From Gallionella sp. (lineage in GTDB: Bacteria; Pseudomonadota; Gammaproteobacteria; Burkholderiales; Gallionellaceae): a stretch of DNA of 64,000 nucleotides. The notes below the pieces were generated by a model. That model did not search any database. It worked only from the letters and a program-made list of their open reading frames with translations, and was not told the DNA's origin. Position 1 is the stretch's first letter. Each line of letters opens with the position of its first letter. Shown piece after piece: positions 39,495 through 49,160 of the stretch. The translations under genes and the position numbers were made by a program. Where the stretch lies: NCBI GenBank assembly GCA_030653355.1, contig JAURZN010000183.1, positions 1 through 64,000 of the forward strand, given 5' to 3'.

Positions 39495-41420
39495 TTATTG
39501 ATCTCGTACAACCAATACAAGCGCACCATGCTTCTGCATATCCGTTTTTAATGATTCGGTGTCGGCTGGATTGCGCGCTATAAGACCAATAATGTGTTGA
39601 ACCTCTTCTCCATTCGCATCTTTACCAATACATGTCATAGTGGTGTATCCATTCTTGTTAACGTCTGGCACGTGCAGCGAAGCTGGAAGGGTGGCTGCAT
39701 TCTTAAGTCGCGTAAGTGTTTCCTGAGATTTTTGATGTATGGTGTTCTTATCGATGCCTACAATAGCCAAAGCTAGTTCGTCAATTACAGCTTCACTCAG
39801 CCCAAGCCGTGAGATAGAGTTTCCGTCTTTGTCGCGCCCCATGTAGCAGACCCCACCCTCTAGTTGCAGGGTCGGCAACACTAAAGGCTGCAACTTTGAC
39901 TCAATATTGAACGTATACGCTTCCACTGAAACAGCGAACGTGGCTGGCATCTGAGCAACCAACCCGACACGTCCAAGGTCGGCCAGTAACTTCTGTTGTA
40001 ATTCAATCGCATGAGTTTCACGAAGTCGAACCAGAATTTTGTGAGTTCCGCCATCTGCGAGTAGTGCATTCAACTCCTCCCGTCTAAGCGTTTGGATGTC
40101 TTTAAGATCCCAGCGAATCCACATGCGACGATTATCTGGCAAGATGACGATAGGGGTCTTGGTTCCGGCGGACTTGTATGTCCATGCTTTGGGTGAGAGT
40201 TGCTCAAACTTTCCGCTAATCATCAGCGCTTGACGGAAGTCAGATCGCGCAAGATCGCATGCAGGTGTCAATATTACGAGCACGTCCGAATCGACGGGGG
40301 GTGGTGTAGCACCTGCTACTGGAGTTTGCAGCGAAGTACGTTTGACGAGAATGTCTCCGAATGCTACCGGCGCACCTGACTCCGTACCCGGCACTTCAAG
40401 TCGCTTCGGGTTCTGATAGATAGTTTGGTACACAAGCTGCTGCAAGTCAGGTGAGCCAGCAATGTAGGGTGGCGGATAGGAGTCAGGCTGAATCTTATTT
40501 AATTCCTTTGCGGCCAGGATTGTTGCTGCATCGTGTTCAATTTCGTGCTGTAGCATTCGATCAAACACATCCAGCGCATAACTGCCAAGAGGCTGGCCTT
40601 CAAAGTTCAGAAGCAATTGTCGGATCTGAGCGTAGTCAGCAAGATCTAGGCGTCGTATTTTTGTAAGAAATCGAGATTTTGCTTCATCCAGTCCAACGTC
40701 CCAACTATGAAGAAACGATGCGAGGCGCAGCGAATCTTCATTATGAAGTGCTAATCTGGTGAGCACTTGGCTAAATCGTGTTTCGTTGATGAGATCATTC
40801 TTGCTTAAAACTCGGAACATGGCACCAAGCAAGTGAGCCTTGTCTCTGAAATACGCTTTTTTATCTGCAAGTCGGGGGCTGCTTGACATTAAAATCACCA
40901 AGGGAGGTGACACCTCCCTTCCTACGAGTAAATTTTTAAGTCGATCCAGCGAAGCCTCAAGGTCTGAGTCATTTTGGGCAGAACCAAGAAACAAATCGGC
41001 AAAAATGATGGAAACAGTTTTTCCAATATCTGGAATATTCCGACCGGTTGGTATAGTTTCTATACCAACCGCACGTAGCGCGGCTTCCAGTTTTGACAAG
41101 AAAGCTTTGTCAGTCTTGGACGCTTGGTTGTATTCTTCGAAGAGAGGCAGACTCAGTTCCGGTCGCAGTTTTTCGCGCAGGCCCCAAATTGTTGCAACAA
41201 AATCGTTCGATGACTTAAGTTCATCAGCATCGATCTCATCGTACCTAGGAAATACTTCAACAATGAGAGCCTTATCATCCTCCCCGACATCTGCGAAGAA
41301 ATTTTCCCAAGCTGCCCCTTGTTTTACCAAGTCCTGGGCCGTTGGCACATCGTCATAACCGTCATCGACAATAAGTGCGGTCGTCAGCTTACGATCAGAA
41401 AGCAATTCGTTGAGATTCAT
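39495..41420 (-). CDS. Receiver-like domain protein with large uncharacterised C-terminal region
   Basis: REC-like residues: LIVDD, SIIFADLFLG, LVILMSSSP, FRVLSKNDL; about 400-aa C-terminus; overlaps the kinase gene by 4 bp. Confidence 0.65.
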   Translation of the reverse strand: MNLNELLSDRKLTTALIVDDGYDDVPTAQDLVKQGAAWENFFADVGEDDKALIVEVFPRYDEIDADELKSSNDFVATIWGLREKLRPELSLPLFEEYNQASKTDKAFLSKLEAALRAVGIETIPTGRNIPDIGKTVSIIFADLFLGSAQNDSDLEASLDRLKNLLVGREVSPPLVILMSSSPRLADKKAYFRDKAHLLGAMFRVLSKNDLINETRFSQVLTRLALHNEDSLRLASFLHSWDVGLDEAKSRFLTKIRRLDLADYAQIRQLLLNFEGQPLGSYALDVFDRMLQHEIEHDAATILAAKELNKIQPDSYPPPYIAGSPDLQQLVYQTIYQNPKRLEVPGTESGAPVAFGDILVKRTSLQTPVAGATPPPVDSDVLVILTPACDLARSDFRQALMISGKFEQLSPKAWTYKSAGTKTPIVILPDNRRMWIRWDLKDIQTLRREELNALLADGGTHKILVRLRETHAIELQQKLLADLGRVGLVAQMPATFAVSVEAYTFNIESKLQPLVLPTLQLEGGVCYMGRDKDGNSISRLGLSEAVIDELALAIVGIDKNTIHQKSQETLTRLKNAATLPASLHVPDVNKNGYTTMTCIGKDANGEEVQHIIGLIARNPADTESLKTDMQKHGALVLVVRDQ

Positions 41421-43843
41421 TTAACTGTTACTCCCTCAGGTAGCTCAAGCACGAATTCATGAAGGCGCTTGGTGTCTGCGTCCGCTCGCGACGATAGAGT
41501 AAGTTTGCCACCCAAATAGGACGCATTCTCACGAGCAATATAAAGACCCAGTCCTCTTCGTTTGCTTTTTTCTTTCATGGACCAGAAAGGTCGAAACACT
41601 TTTTCTTGATTTTCTATGGCGATACCGCGACCGTTATCACTGAAATAAATTACCATCGGATCAGTATCTATCTTGATGGATATTATTGGTACATAGCGAG
41701 TTTCTCGTGATGCACGCATTTCCATCCAATAGATGGAGTTGGAAATAAGGTTCTCCAGTATTTGAATCAGCATTCCCTTCACCACGCGTATCCGAACAGG
41801 GGAGCTGGGTGGCTTGAAATTGAGGTTGATGCTGTGTCTCCGAAACTGTGCAGCATGTCCTATTTTGAGTTCCTCAATCAGTTCTCCAAGATCAAATACC
41901 TCCGAGCGCTGCCGTCCGGACACACTGAGCTGATCTAGGACGCTAAGCCGTTTGGATACGCTCTTCATTTCGATGCGTAGTGTATCCAGCTTGCTGCGTA
42001 TCTCTGGCGGCATTTCCTTGCCACGAAGCGCCTCGATCGCTTCCAGCGCACTTTCGGACGCACGTGCTAATTCGTGAGCGACAACCTCAACCATAAGGCC
42101 GACACCGGCCATTTGAACCATCTGCCGCCCATCGGCCTCTACCTCATCAATACGTTGTTGTGCACGTGCGGCCAAGTCTTGGAACTCTGCAAAAGCCTCC
42201 TGTAATTCGTCAACAACGTCCTCATGTCCCTTTGGTAATATCTTACGTACACGACTGAGCGCGACTTTAGCTCGTGACTCTAGCTTGCTGACTTCCGCCT
42301 TCACGTCACCTAAGTCAAGGGGCAGATGTTTGTGACGCCGATCAACATCTTTCATAAAATCCCAAAACAGCACTTGAATTACATGCTGGAGCAAGGTAAT
42401 GAATACTTGCTGTTCGGGTGTCGTGCGGAGGCCCTCACGATTCGTCTGATCCAAGAGTTGTGGGTTGTTGGTGCGCGTGATATTAATGTGGCCGACAAAT
42501 TGCATCTTGTTAAGTGTGTAGCCAGAACGCCCCATTGCGCGACGATCAAGTCCCAGCCAGTCGTCGTCGTCATCGCCGTAAGGAAAGACTCGGAATCCGT
42601 CGCGAAACAACAGAATGCCGGACCACTTTTTTTGAAGTTCTCGGACAGCGCGTTGATCCCCTATAGAGTCAATTCGTGCTAAGCGCTGACGGTTGTACCA
42701 ATAGACCTGAAAATCGAAATCACCAACCGAAGTCAGTGCCGAGAGAGGAACGGCTTCCGAAGTTCCGATAACCGCTCCCTCAATGTCAGGTAATGTGAGG
42801 TTCGTTACATCAATTTCGTGTGGGTGCGGGAAGCCGAGGTCAAAAGCTTCGAGCGTGACGCGCAAAACAGGCTCGCCGTTGAGTATGCGGTATGTACCTT
42901 TGAAGCCTGCGTGTGCATGCTCTAGCAGATGCTTGTCCATCCACGGGATGTTGACGCGACTGCCATTCCAAAGTAAAGCGATACGCGGTTTGGATTTTTG
43001 ATCTACAAAGGGATCAGTAATACGTGCAAAATCGAACTCTGCATACAACTTTAAACGGTTCTCTGTCCAGTCTTCAGTGAGATCGCTAATAGTGAGAACC
43101 GTACCACTCCAAGCGGTACTTGGCTTCATTCCATCGGTGAAAGCCTTTACCGGCACATCTTCGATCATTGCGTCAAGATTCGCGAACTCTCGCCAGTCAA
43201 TTTCTAACCGGTTCATCGCTGTGTCGGTCTGCTTTGCGGTCTCCAGCTTCAAATGCTCGCCGAGCCGCATGGCCGACAAACGTCCGATGCCTTTTTCACC
43301 TAGATAGGGCGATTTGACACTTTTTGCTTCAATCGCTTGATCGACTTCCCGTTTTCTGGATGGTGTGCCAATCACCAAGTAATTCTTTTTCAGTTCCTCA
43401 AGCGACATGCCTGAACCTGTGTCGGCAATTTCAATCGTGTTAAGACTCCGGTAAGCGGCATCAAGCTTGCCCAAAAATTCATCAACGCTTTTTGGTGTTC
43501 CAAGACAATCTCGGAATGCCTTCACTAACTCGGGATCGGCGGCTGGATCAAGTTGTAAAATCGTCAAATCTAACAGACTCGCAGTGGTTTCGGCCTGCTC
43601 GTTGCGCGACACGTTCTGGTAGGCATCAGACGAGGCGATTGATGAAGCTTTGCTGCGCATGCGCAAATAACTGTTCCGGCGTAGAACGACTTTGAACCTG
43701 ATTTCAACGCCATTTTTAGACCTGGCATCGAATGCATTTTTTATCAGTTCGTAGAACGCAATGGTGTCGGAGCTGATAAGTTCAGACCCTAGTTCTAGAA
43801 CGGTTCGTGCGGATATCTTAAACACGCGGGAATACCTGACCAA
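41417..43843 (-). CDS. Dual-GHKL protein: N-terminal MORC/Hsp90-type ATPase plus C-terminal histidine-kinase module
   Basis: N-term FYELIKNAFDARSKNG, IEIADTGSGMS, GEKGIGRLSAMRLG; C-term H-box VEVVAHELARA, ENLISNSIYWM, YFSDNGRGIAIENQEKVFRPFWSMKEKSKRRGLGLYIAR. Confidence 0.85.
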   Translation of the reverse strand: MVRYSRVFKISARTVLELGSELISSDTIAFYELIKNAFDARSKNGVEIRFKVVLRRNSYLRMRSKASSIASSDAYQNVSRNEQAETTASLLDLTILQLDPAADPELVKAFRDCLGTPKSVDEFLGKLDAAYRSLNTIEIADTGSGMSLEELKKNYLVIGTPSRKREVDQAIEAKSVKSPYLGEKGIGRLSAMRLGEHLKLETAKQTDTAMNRLEIDWREFANLDAMIEDVPVKAFTDGMKPSTAWSGTVLTISDLTEDWTENRLKLYAEFDFARITDPFVDQKSKPRIALLWNGSRVNIPWMDKHLLEHAHAGFKGTYRILNGEPVLRVTLEAFDLGFPHPHEIDVTNLTLPDIEGAVIGTSEAVPLSALTSVGDFDFQVYWYNRQRLARIDSIGDQRAVRELQKKWSGILLFRDGFRVFPYGDDDDDWLGLDRRAMGRSGYTLNKMQFVGHINITRTNNPQLLDQTNREGLRTTPEQQVFITLLQHVIQVLFWDFMKDVDRRHKHLPLDLGDVKAEVSKLESRAKVALSRVRKILPKGHEDVVDELQEAFAEFQDLAARAQQRIDEVEADGRQMVQMAGVGLMVEVVAHELARASESALEAIEALRGKEMPPEIRSKLDTLRIEMKSVSKRLSVLDQLSVSGRQRSEVFDLGELIEELKIGHAAQFRRHSINLNFKPPSSPVRIRVVKGMLIQILENLISNSIYWMEMRASRETRYVPIISIKIDTDPMVIYFSDNGRGIAIENQEKVFRPFWSMKEKSKRRGLGLYIARENASYLGGKLTLSSRADADTKRLHEFVLELPEGVTVK

Positions 43844-43940
43844 TCATTCCAACCGAAGAGGGCGTGTACAGCAATGCAAGTGCTACGTCTTCAACTTCAC
43901 GTAAACGCTCTGAGGTGTGATGATAATTTCGCAGATGCAT
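43818..43940 (-). CDS. 40-aa small ORF overlapping the start of the dual-GHKL gene
   Basis: GGGAGATAGCTC RBS, then MHLRNYHHTSERLREVEDVALALLYTPSSVGMIGQVFPRV*. Confidence 0.4.
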   Translation of the reverse strand: MHLRNYHHTSERLREVEDVALALLYTPSSVGMIGQVFPRV

Positions 43941-44015
43941 GAGCTATCTCCCTATTTAAAGCTTCCATTGTTAAAAAAAGATGTTGGATCAACAAGCGCA
44001 GTCGCGTTATAAAAG

Positions 44016-44852
44016 TTACTTATGACAAATCAGGCATGCTCCACCACCCTCATCCTCACCATATAAGTCATCAATATCTATGTTACTTTGGACTGGCCGT
44101 AGCGGATTAACTGGGCGTTTGCTCAAATCTCGCTGCCGCCTACGCTCATAATCTTCAATTATCTGGTTTGCTCGTATAGGGTTTTCGAGGTCACTCAGAG
44201 GCCCTCCCTGTGTCCAGGTAAAAGGCGAGCCGTGTTCCAACGCACTTTTCTCATAGTTCTTGGCTTCTTCAAATGCTGCTGGATGACGTTCTTTTAAGCG
44301 AACCCATTCAATTTTTTGTTGATAAAAGCAAAACGTACATCCGCTGCGTGATCGCCACTCATAATACTTTGGATAGCCGACACCTGAAGCTTCTAAAATA
44401 TCCATGACCCCCTGCTTATCTATACCATCCTCTCTGAAGGGGAGCTTCACGATTAAGTTATCTTCATTTGAAATATACCCCTGGCGGTATTCTTCATCAG
44501 ATCGGATCGCAACATAACTTGTTACGACATCTCCTGCTTTGAGCATTGGATTAACCCATTGCTTAAATGGTAATAACTTAAGCTGCCGAGTGCACCAGCG
44601 AGTGTGAGGAGAGGGTAAAAAGTGATTGTATTCTCGTAACCAGAAATCAAAATCACGAGTAGGATTAAGGCGCAGGATAGGCTTCCCTAGAAAACCTTCA
44701 AGTCGTCCAAGAAAGTCATAAACTTCCGGCAACTCTTTCCCTGTGTCAGTAAAAAAATAATCAATATTCAATTCAGGATGATGTTGGCGCATGTATACCG
44801 CAAGGGCAGCGCTATCTTTACCCCCAGAAACTCCTAGAACATGACGTTCCAT
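44016..44852 (-). CDS. sspD: SspD/DndC-like PAPS-reductase-family sulfurtransferase
   Basis: PP-loop VLGVSGGKDSAALAVYM; YFFTDTGKELPEVYDFL; TRWCTRQLK; RSRSGCTFCFYQQKIEW. Confidence 0.82.
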   Translation of the reverse strand: MERHVLGVSGGKDSAALAVYMRQHHPELNIDYFFTDTGKELPEVYDFLGRLEGFLGKPILRLNPTRDFDFWLREYNHFLPSPHTRWCTRQLKLLPFKQWVNPMLKAGDVVTSYVAIRSDEEYRQGYISNEDNLIVKLPFREDGIDKQGVMDILEASGVGYPKYYEWRSRSGCTFCFYQQKIEWVRLKERHPAAFEEAKNYEKSALEHGSPFTWTQGGPLSDLENPIRANQIIEDYERRRQRDLSKRPVNPLRPVQSNIDIDDLYGEDEGGGACLICHK

Positions 44853-44854
44853 CC

Positions 44855-47800
44855 TCAGCCCTCTTTTCTTTGGTCTATGGCTTGAGTGCCAGCCTGAGCA
44901 AGTGCAGCAAGGAATACCTCGGGCCTAACATTATTCATATGAGTCATAATTATTTCAGCCAAATCACGAACGTGACTCTGTTCTTGCTCAGAAATATCGA
45001 ACGACTCTGAGACTGTTTTTCCGTCTTTACCAGTTCCGAAAACCACGGCTATCGCCTGCCTTGTTGGATTGCGATCACGTACTGCTGCGAGTACTTCTAC
45101 CTGGCGGAATCGCAAAGCCAAGTCGGCAAGAGAAATCAATGCAACATCAATATCTTGATCATTCCAATCGCGAGATGGCTTGTTGATAGCTAAGCCCAAT
45201 AAACTCTCGTAATATTCTCGTTTATTCTCAAATGTTGCTAACCGAATTGCGAAACCGTCTAATCTCAAATCACCAGAAATGCCAGAGACAACTTTGGCGC
45301 GATGCTTGATTAACGATAAGTCATCAAATTCAGCATCAAGAGCTACTAGCATTTTTGAAATGACTCTGCGCAACATCAAATCGTATGCATCCGTCATTTC
45401 AGAAAGAGATGCACCGAGTCCTTCAATATATTTATCGACCTCCCCCCCGAATAATAATGGGAGGTCGATAAACAGCACTTTATGAGGATCGCTAGCCCGT
45501 AGGAGTACATCACGAATCTTGCGCGTTGTATCGGATATGCTTGTAGTTCTCTGCGCCCAAACAGGCAGTCCATACACAATAGAAACTAGTGTTCTCGCTG
45601 AATCCAGTGGGTCTAGATGGCTAGTTCGCCCAAGCCTATTTTGCATTTGCTTATTCAGACCTTCCAGAATATCGCGATGATATTCATCAAGTTGAACATG
45701 ACGGAGAGAAATGCGTGATGGCTCTTGCAACGCTTCGTCAATATCAGCTTCTTGCAACTCAGGTACAAACATTCCATTTTTGTAGACAGCCACGCGATAT
45801 TTATTTGCTAAAACGAAAGCAAGCATGAGTATTGGCAGAACACCCTCACGAATACCAAACGGTGGTTTTGTCCACAGTTGATAGAGTGAGGACAAATCTA
45901 TTCGATCACCCGTTCCAAATATTAGCTGATCTGCGGCAGCCCACGCTTTTACAAACGTTTTGCTCTTTCCACTGTTCTCGGGTGGTAGAAAGGAAAATTG
46001 CCCTGCTTCATTTTTCCGGTATAAAGAAGTTGATCCTATCAAAGTATGAAAAAGTCCTGCTTCTGCAGGAAAGCCTTCGAAGCCCAAAGCTGCGAGCCCT
46101 TCGTTATTAAGCATCGCATATAATAATTCACGCCTCGCCTTGGAGCTACTTCCAGAGGGTTTGTCGCGGTTTATCAACTCGCTCAAAATAAAAGGAGTAT
46201 CGACATATAATTTGTCAGCCAAATCAGATGCTAAGGACGAGAGTCCGATTTGACCCGGATTGGGCAAATACTCACCGTTGAGATGCCAATTTGCGTTAAT
46301 GAAGGCGTCTCTAAGTTCATTTTCTAACTGCGCTCGAATTGTAGATACACGCCCGCTAATTTCTCTCCTGGCAACAGCGTCACCATCAAGCTCTGGATGC
46401 TGTTTTCGGACAGTTTCAATGGCCAGCAACTCACGCCCTAGCTCCCTGACAATTTCCCCATTTTTTGAAGACCCAAGCACAACTGGGTATACAGAACATT
46501 TTTTAGATGCAATCTTACTGCGATTATCTAATTGCTGAATTGTTGTATCTCGATCAGGGATTGCCAATACAAATTGGCCAAAACTACCATCTGATGGTTC
46601 AAAACTTGTAACCTGCGAATCAAGTTCTGATACCTGGCACAACGCAACCTTCATCCAGCGCAATGTCCCGTGAATGTAGTAGTGCCGCTTTGCGATAACG
46701 GGAAATAAGTTGCTGAGTTTAGTCAACGTTTTAAGATTTGGATCGCCAATAGATCCTAGTGCATCATTCACAGCCGAATCAATATCAAAATCACTACCCG
46801 CAAACACTCCCCACGCGCCTAAGTGCTTGCGATGAACAATAACGGACCAACCGCGAAGGTCTTCTAGTGCAGTCTCGATACTAGTTTCGGGATGCTCTGG
46901 CAAGCATGAATAAAGCGTTTCATTATCCGCCGCAAGACCAGACCCGTTTCGAAACAGTTCGATTAACGCAATGGTCTTCGTTAACTGCGCATGTATTGAG
47001 CGTCCCTTGGCTTCCGCACGCTCTACAGCTTCTGCTGCCTGGGCCCATCTATGCCCGTCTGGCGAGGCGAGAATCGCTGTTTCAAGATTGATTCTGAGGT
47101 AGTCCCAATAGGTAGAGGGTAGGTACAGGCTCTTTTCATTAGCGGTGGTTGACTGTAAAAAGTCCATGAACCCTTTCGGTTCAACTGAAACAAGAAAGCC
47201 AAATGTACTACGTTCATTCTGCCCAAAACGACGTTTTGAAATCGGTCCTAGCAGGGCTGCGGTGGCAGGGTGCAATGGCCAGCAATTATCAAGCCTTGCC
47301 CAAAAATCAGGATTTACGGTTGGCCTGCGCATTTTTATTGAGAGCGCGATTTTCTTCGACAGCGATTTTGTCCATGGATGCGGCAAGCTTGTATCAATGG
47401 CCTTGCCGGTAAGCTCTACCAACTCATCACTTCCCGCTATGAGCGGAATATCAACAAATCGCCCCTGTATCTTTGACCACTCTTCACGAGCATCGCGCCC
47501 CAACTTGGTTGCATATTGCTCGAATGCTTGATGAAGAATGCCAACAACTACCAATTTTCCACGGCTACGGCTAGCCATCTCAGCCAACTCTTGGTAAAAG
47601 TACACATCGTCCCCATTGTGTACCGCAGACTCTAGGAATTTACCTAACTCGTCAATTACGACCAAAACCCCTGCATTCTCCCCAGACTCGGCTTCTCTCA
47701 CTAATATTTCCAGCAAATCTGCGGAAGTAACATTGGCAATACTTTTGTTTTGCGATTCAGCGGGGAGTGATTTGGTAAGTGCTCGATATAGTTCTTGAAC

Positions 47801-48187
47801 AACGCTAGTTCTTCTACCTACAACAGGGATAACCAGCCAGCCATTTTTACCTGAATTGAATGCTTCCAAAACCAAGTTGTCATTGTTTAGGCCGAGCACA
47901 TGCTGGGCAGTTTCACGAATAGACGGTTGATGATGTACCAAGGAACAAAGTGCCAGTGCAAGGGATGACTTTCCTCCGCCATAAGGCCCTGTCCATGTAA
48001 AAGCCCTCTGCTTAGTTTCTAAAATCTGGCGCGCAGTACCCTCAAGAACAGCTCTTGCAGTTCCTTGGCAAATATATCCCTGCAGGCCGTCTTCCCGACC
48101 AAAATCTGTATCTATTCTTATCGATCGTTGAAACTGCCTAGAGATGCTAACCACATCTGCTAGTACCTGAATAACCTTGGCCTTCAT
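44855..48187 (-). CDS. sspC: SspC-like large P-loop ATPase
   Basis: 1110 aa; Walker A FTWTGPYGGGKSSLALALCSL; Walker B VLVVIDELGKFLE; between DUF4007 and PAPS-reductase genes. Confidence 0.72.
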   Translation of the reverse strand: MKAKVIQVLADVVSISRQFQRSIRIDTDFGREDGLQGYICQGTARAVLEGTARQILETKQRAFTWTGPYGGGKSSLALALCSLVHHQPSIRETAQHVLGLNNDNLVLEAFNSGKNGWLVIPVVGRRTSVVQELYRALTKSLPAESQNKSIANVTSADLLEILVREAESGENAGVLVVIDELGKFLESAVHNGDDVYFYQELAEMASRSRGKLVVVGILHQAFEQYATKLGRDAREEWSKIQGRFVDIPLIAGSDELVELTGKAIDTSLPHPWTKSLSKKIALSIKMRRPTVNPDFWARLDNCWPLHPATAALLGPISKRRFGQNERSTFGFLVSVEPKGFMDFLQSTTANEKSLYLPSTYWDYLRINLETAILASPDGHRWAQAAEAVERAEAKGRSIHAQLTKTIALIELFRNGSGLAADNETLYSCLPEHPETSIETALEDLRGWSVIVHRKHLGAWGVFAGSDFDIDSAVNDALGSIGDPNLKTLTKLSNLFPVIAKRHYYIHGTLRWMKVALCQVSELDSQVTSFEPSDGSFGQFVLAIPDRDTTIQQLDNRSKIASKKCSVYPVVLGSSKNGEIVRELGRELLAIETVRKQHPELDGDAVARREISGRVSTIRAQLENELRDAFINANWHLNGEYLPNPGQIGLSSLASDLADKLYVDTPFILSELINRDKPSGSSSKARRELLYAMLNNEGLAALGFEGFPAEAGLFHTLIGSTSLYRKNEAGQFSFLPPENSGKSKTFVKAWAAADQLIFGTGDRIDLSSLYQLWTKPPFGIREGVLPILMLAFVLANKYRVAVYKNGMFVPELQEADIDEALQEPSRISLRHVQLDEYHRDILEGLNKQMQNRLGRTSHLDPLDSARTLVSIVYGLPVWAQRTTSISDTTRKIRDVLLRASDPHKVLFIDLPLLFGGEVDKYIEGLGASLSEMTDAYDLMLRRVISKMLVALDAEFDDLSLIKHRAKVVSGISGDLRLDGFAIRLATFENKREYYESLLGLAINKPSRDWNDQDIDVALISLADLALRFRQVEVLAAVRDRNPTRQAIAVVFGTGKDGKTVSESFDISEQEQSHVRDLAEIIMTHMNNVRPEVFLAALAQAGTQAIDQRKEG

Positions 48188-49095
48188 GCTTTACTCCCAA
48201 GAACGTCTATTGGAGACATTGCGCCATTTACACAAACAACGTGTCGCAGACCTGCGGTATCAGACCACACATATCTCCGATGAGAAATCGCCTCAAGGCT
48301 GATGAGTCGCTCTGCAATTGAATTTTCATCCAGCTTAAAAACTCGCCCGGGGGAACCGGGATCATACGCAATAGACTCAAAGGATAAGGTATTCTGATTA
48401 GGAGCAACACATTTCCAAAATTCAATAAGGGCGTATAGAAACACTTCGTCAGGAAGAGTCGATTTAGCCCCTCGCCGAAACTCATACAGTCCGTCTGTGC
48501 TCATTTGGATCAACCCTAACTCCCCAAGCATCGGCTCTGCAATGTCTTCCATTGTGGCATTTCTTGACTTTGGAACATAGCTCCTCAGAAACACCTCAAT
48601 ATCACGATCCAGTGAATTTTCGGATACCTTTATCCTCGGTGTTTTTTCATCAAGATACTCAATCAAGCCTTCTTTAACTTGCTTTGCGGAAAAGCTTTGT
48701 TCGCTTAAATGATTAAATACCCAGTACCAAGTTGTGGCGCGGGGAATAGCTTCCGTTCGTCCCGCCAAATTCCAGTGCATGAGCCAAGAGGTTGCATAAT
48801 GTTCGCAGTAGGGATCTAGCCCATCATTAGCAAATATTTTTTTACCGAGGTCTGTTGCTATATGCCCACCATTTTTGCTTTCGATAATCCCACAAGCAAG
48901 AGCCCAATGACGAATTGAGCCAACCATGTTTTTTCCAACGCCAAAGGTGACTATTGCGTCGTCGCTAGAGAACACCCCCTTTTTTTCGTAACTAACTGCA
49001 TCAAAAGCCTTTTTTAGCCACATCTGCCTGAGTGGGAAAGTTTCATGCCCGGAAAAATGTGGCACATAGTTAATATCAAAAATTACACTTCGCAT
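48184..49095 (-). CDS. sspB: DUF4007 family protein, SspB-like
   Basis: N-terminus HFSGHETFPLRQMWLKKAFDAV...VTFGVGKNMVGSIRHWALACGII is characteristic of DUF4007; overlaps the SspC-like gene. Confidence 0.82.
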   Translation of the reverse strand: MRSVIFDINYVPHFSGHETFPLRQMWLKKAFDAVSYEKKGVFSSDDAIVTFGVGKNMVGSIRHWALACGIIESKNGGHIATDLGKKIFANDGLDPYCEHYATSWLMHWNLAGRTEAIPRATTWYWVFNHLSEQSFSAKQVKEGLIEYLDEKTPRIKVSENSLDRDIEVFLRSYVPKSRNATMEDIAEPMLGELGLIQMSTDGLYEFRRGAKSTLPDEVFLYALIEFWKCVAPNQNTLSFESIAYDPGSPGRVFKLDENSIAERLISLEAISHRRYVWSDTAGLRHVVCVNGAMSPIDVLGSKA

Positions 49096-49106
49096 AGGGT
49101 TCCTTT

Positions 49107-49160
49107 ATCACTGGATGATTGTACCAGTAATGGAGTTTGCTGGTGAAATCATCCAGTGAT
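49107..49160. promoter_or_regulatory. Interrupted 54-bp dyad directly upstream of the SspB-like gene (candidate operator)
   Basis: ATCACTGGATGATT gt ACCAG taatggagtttg CTGGT ga AATCATCCAGTGAT: perfect 14-bp outer and 5-bp inner arms on one symmetry axis. Confidence 0.75.
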
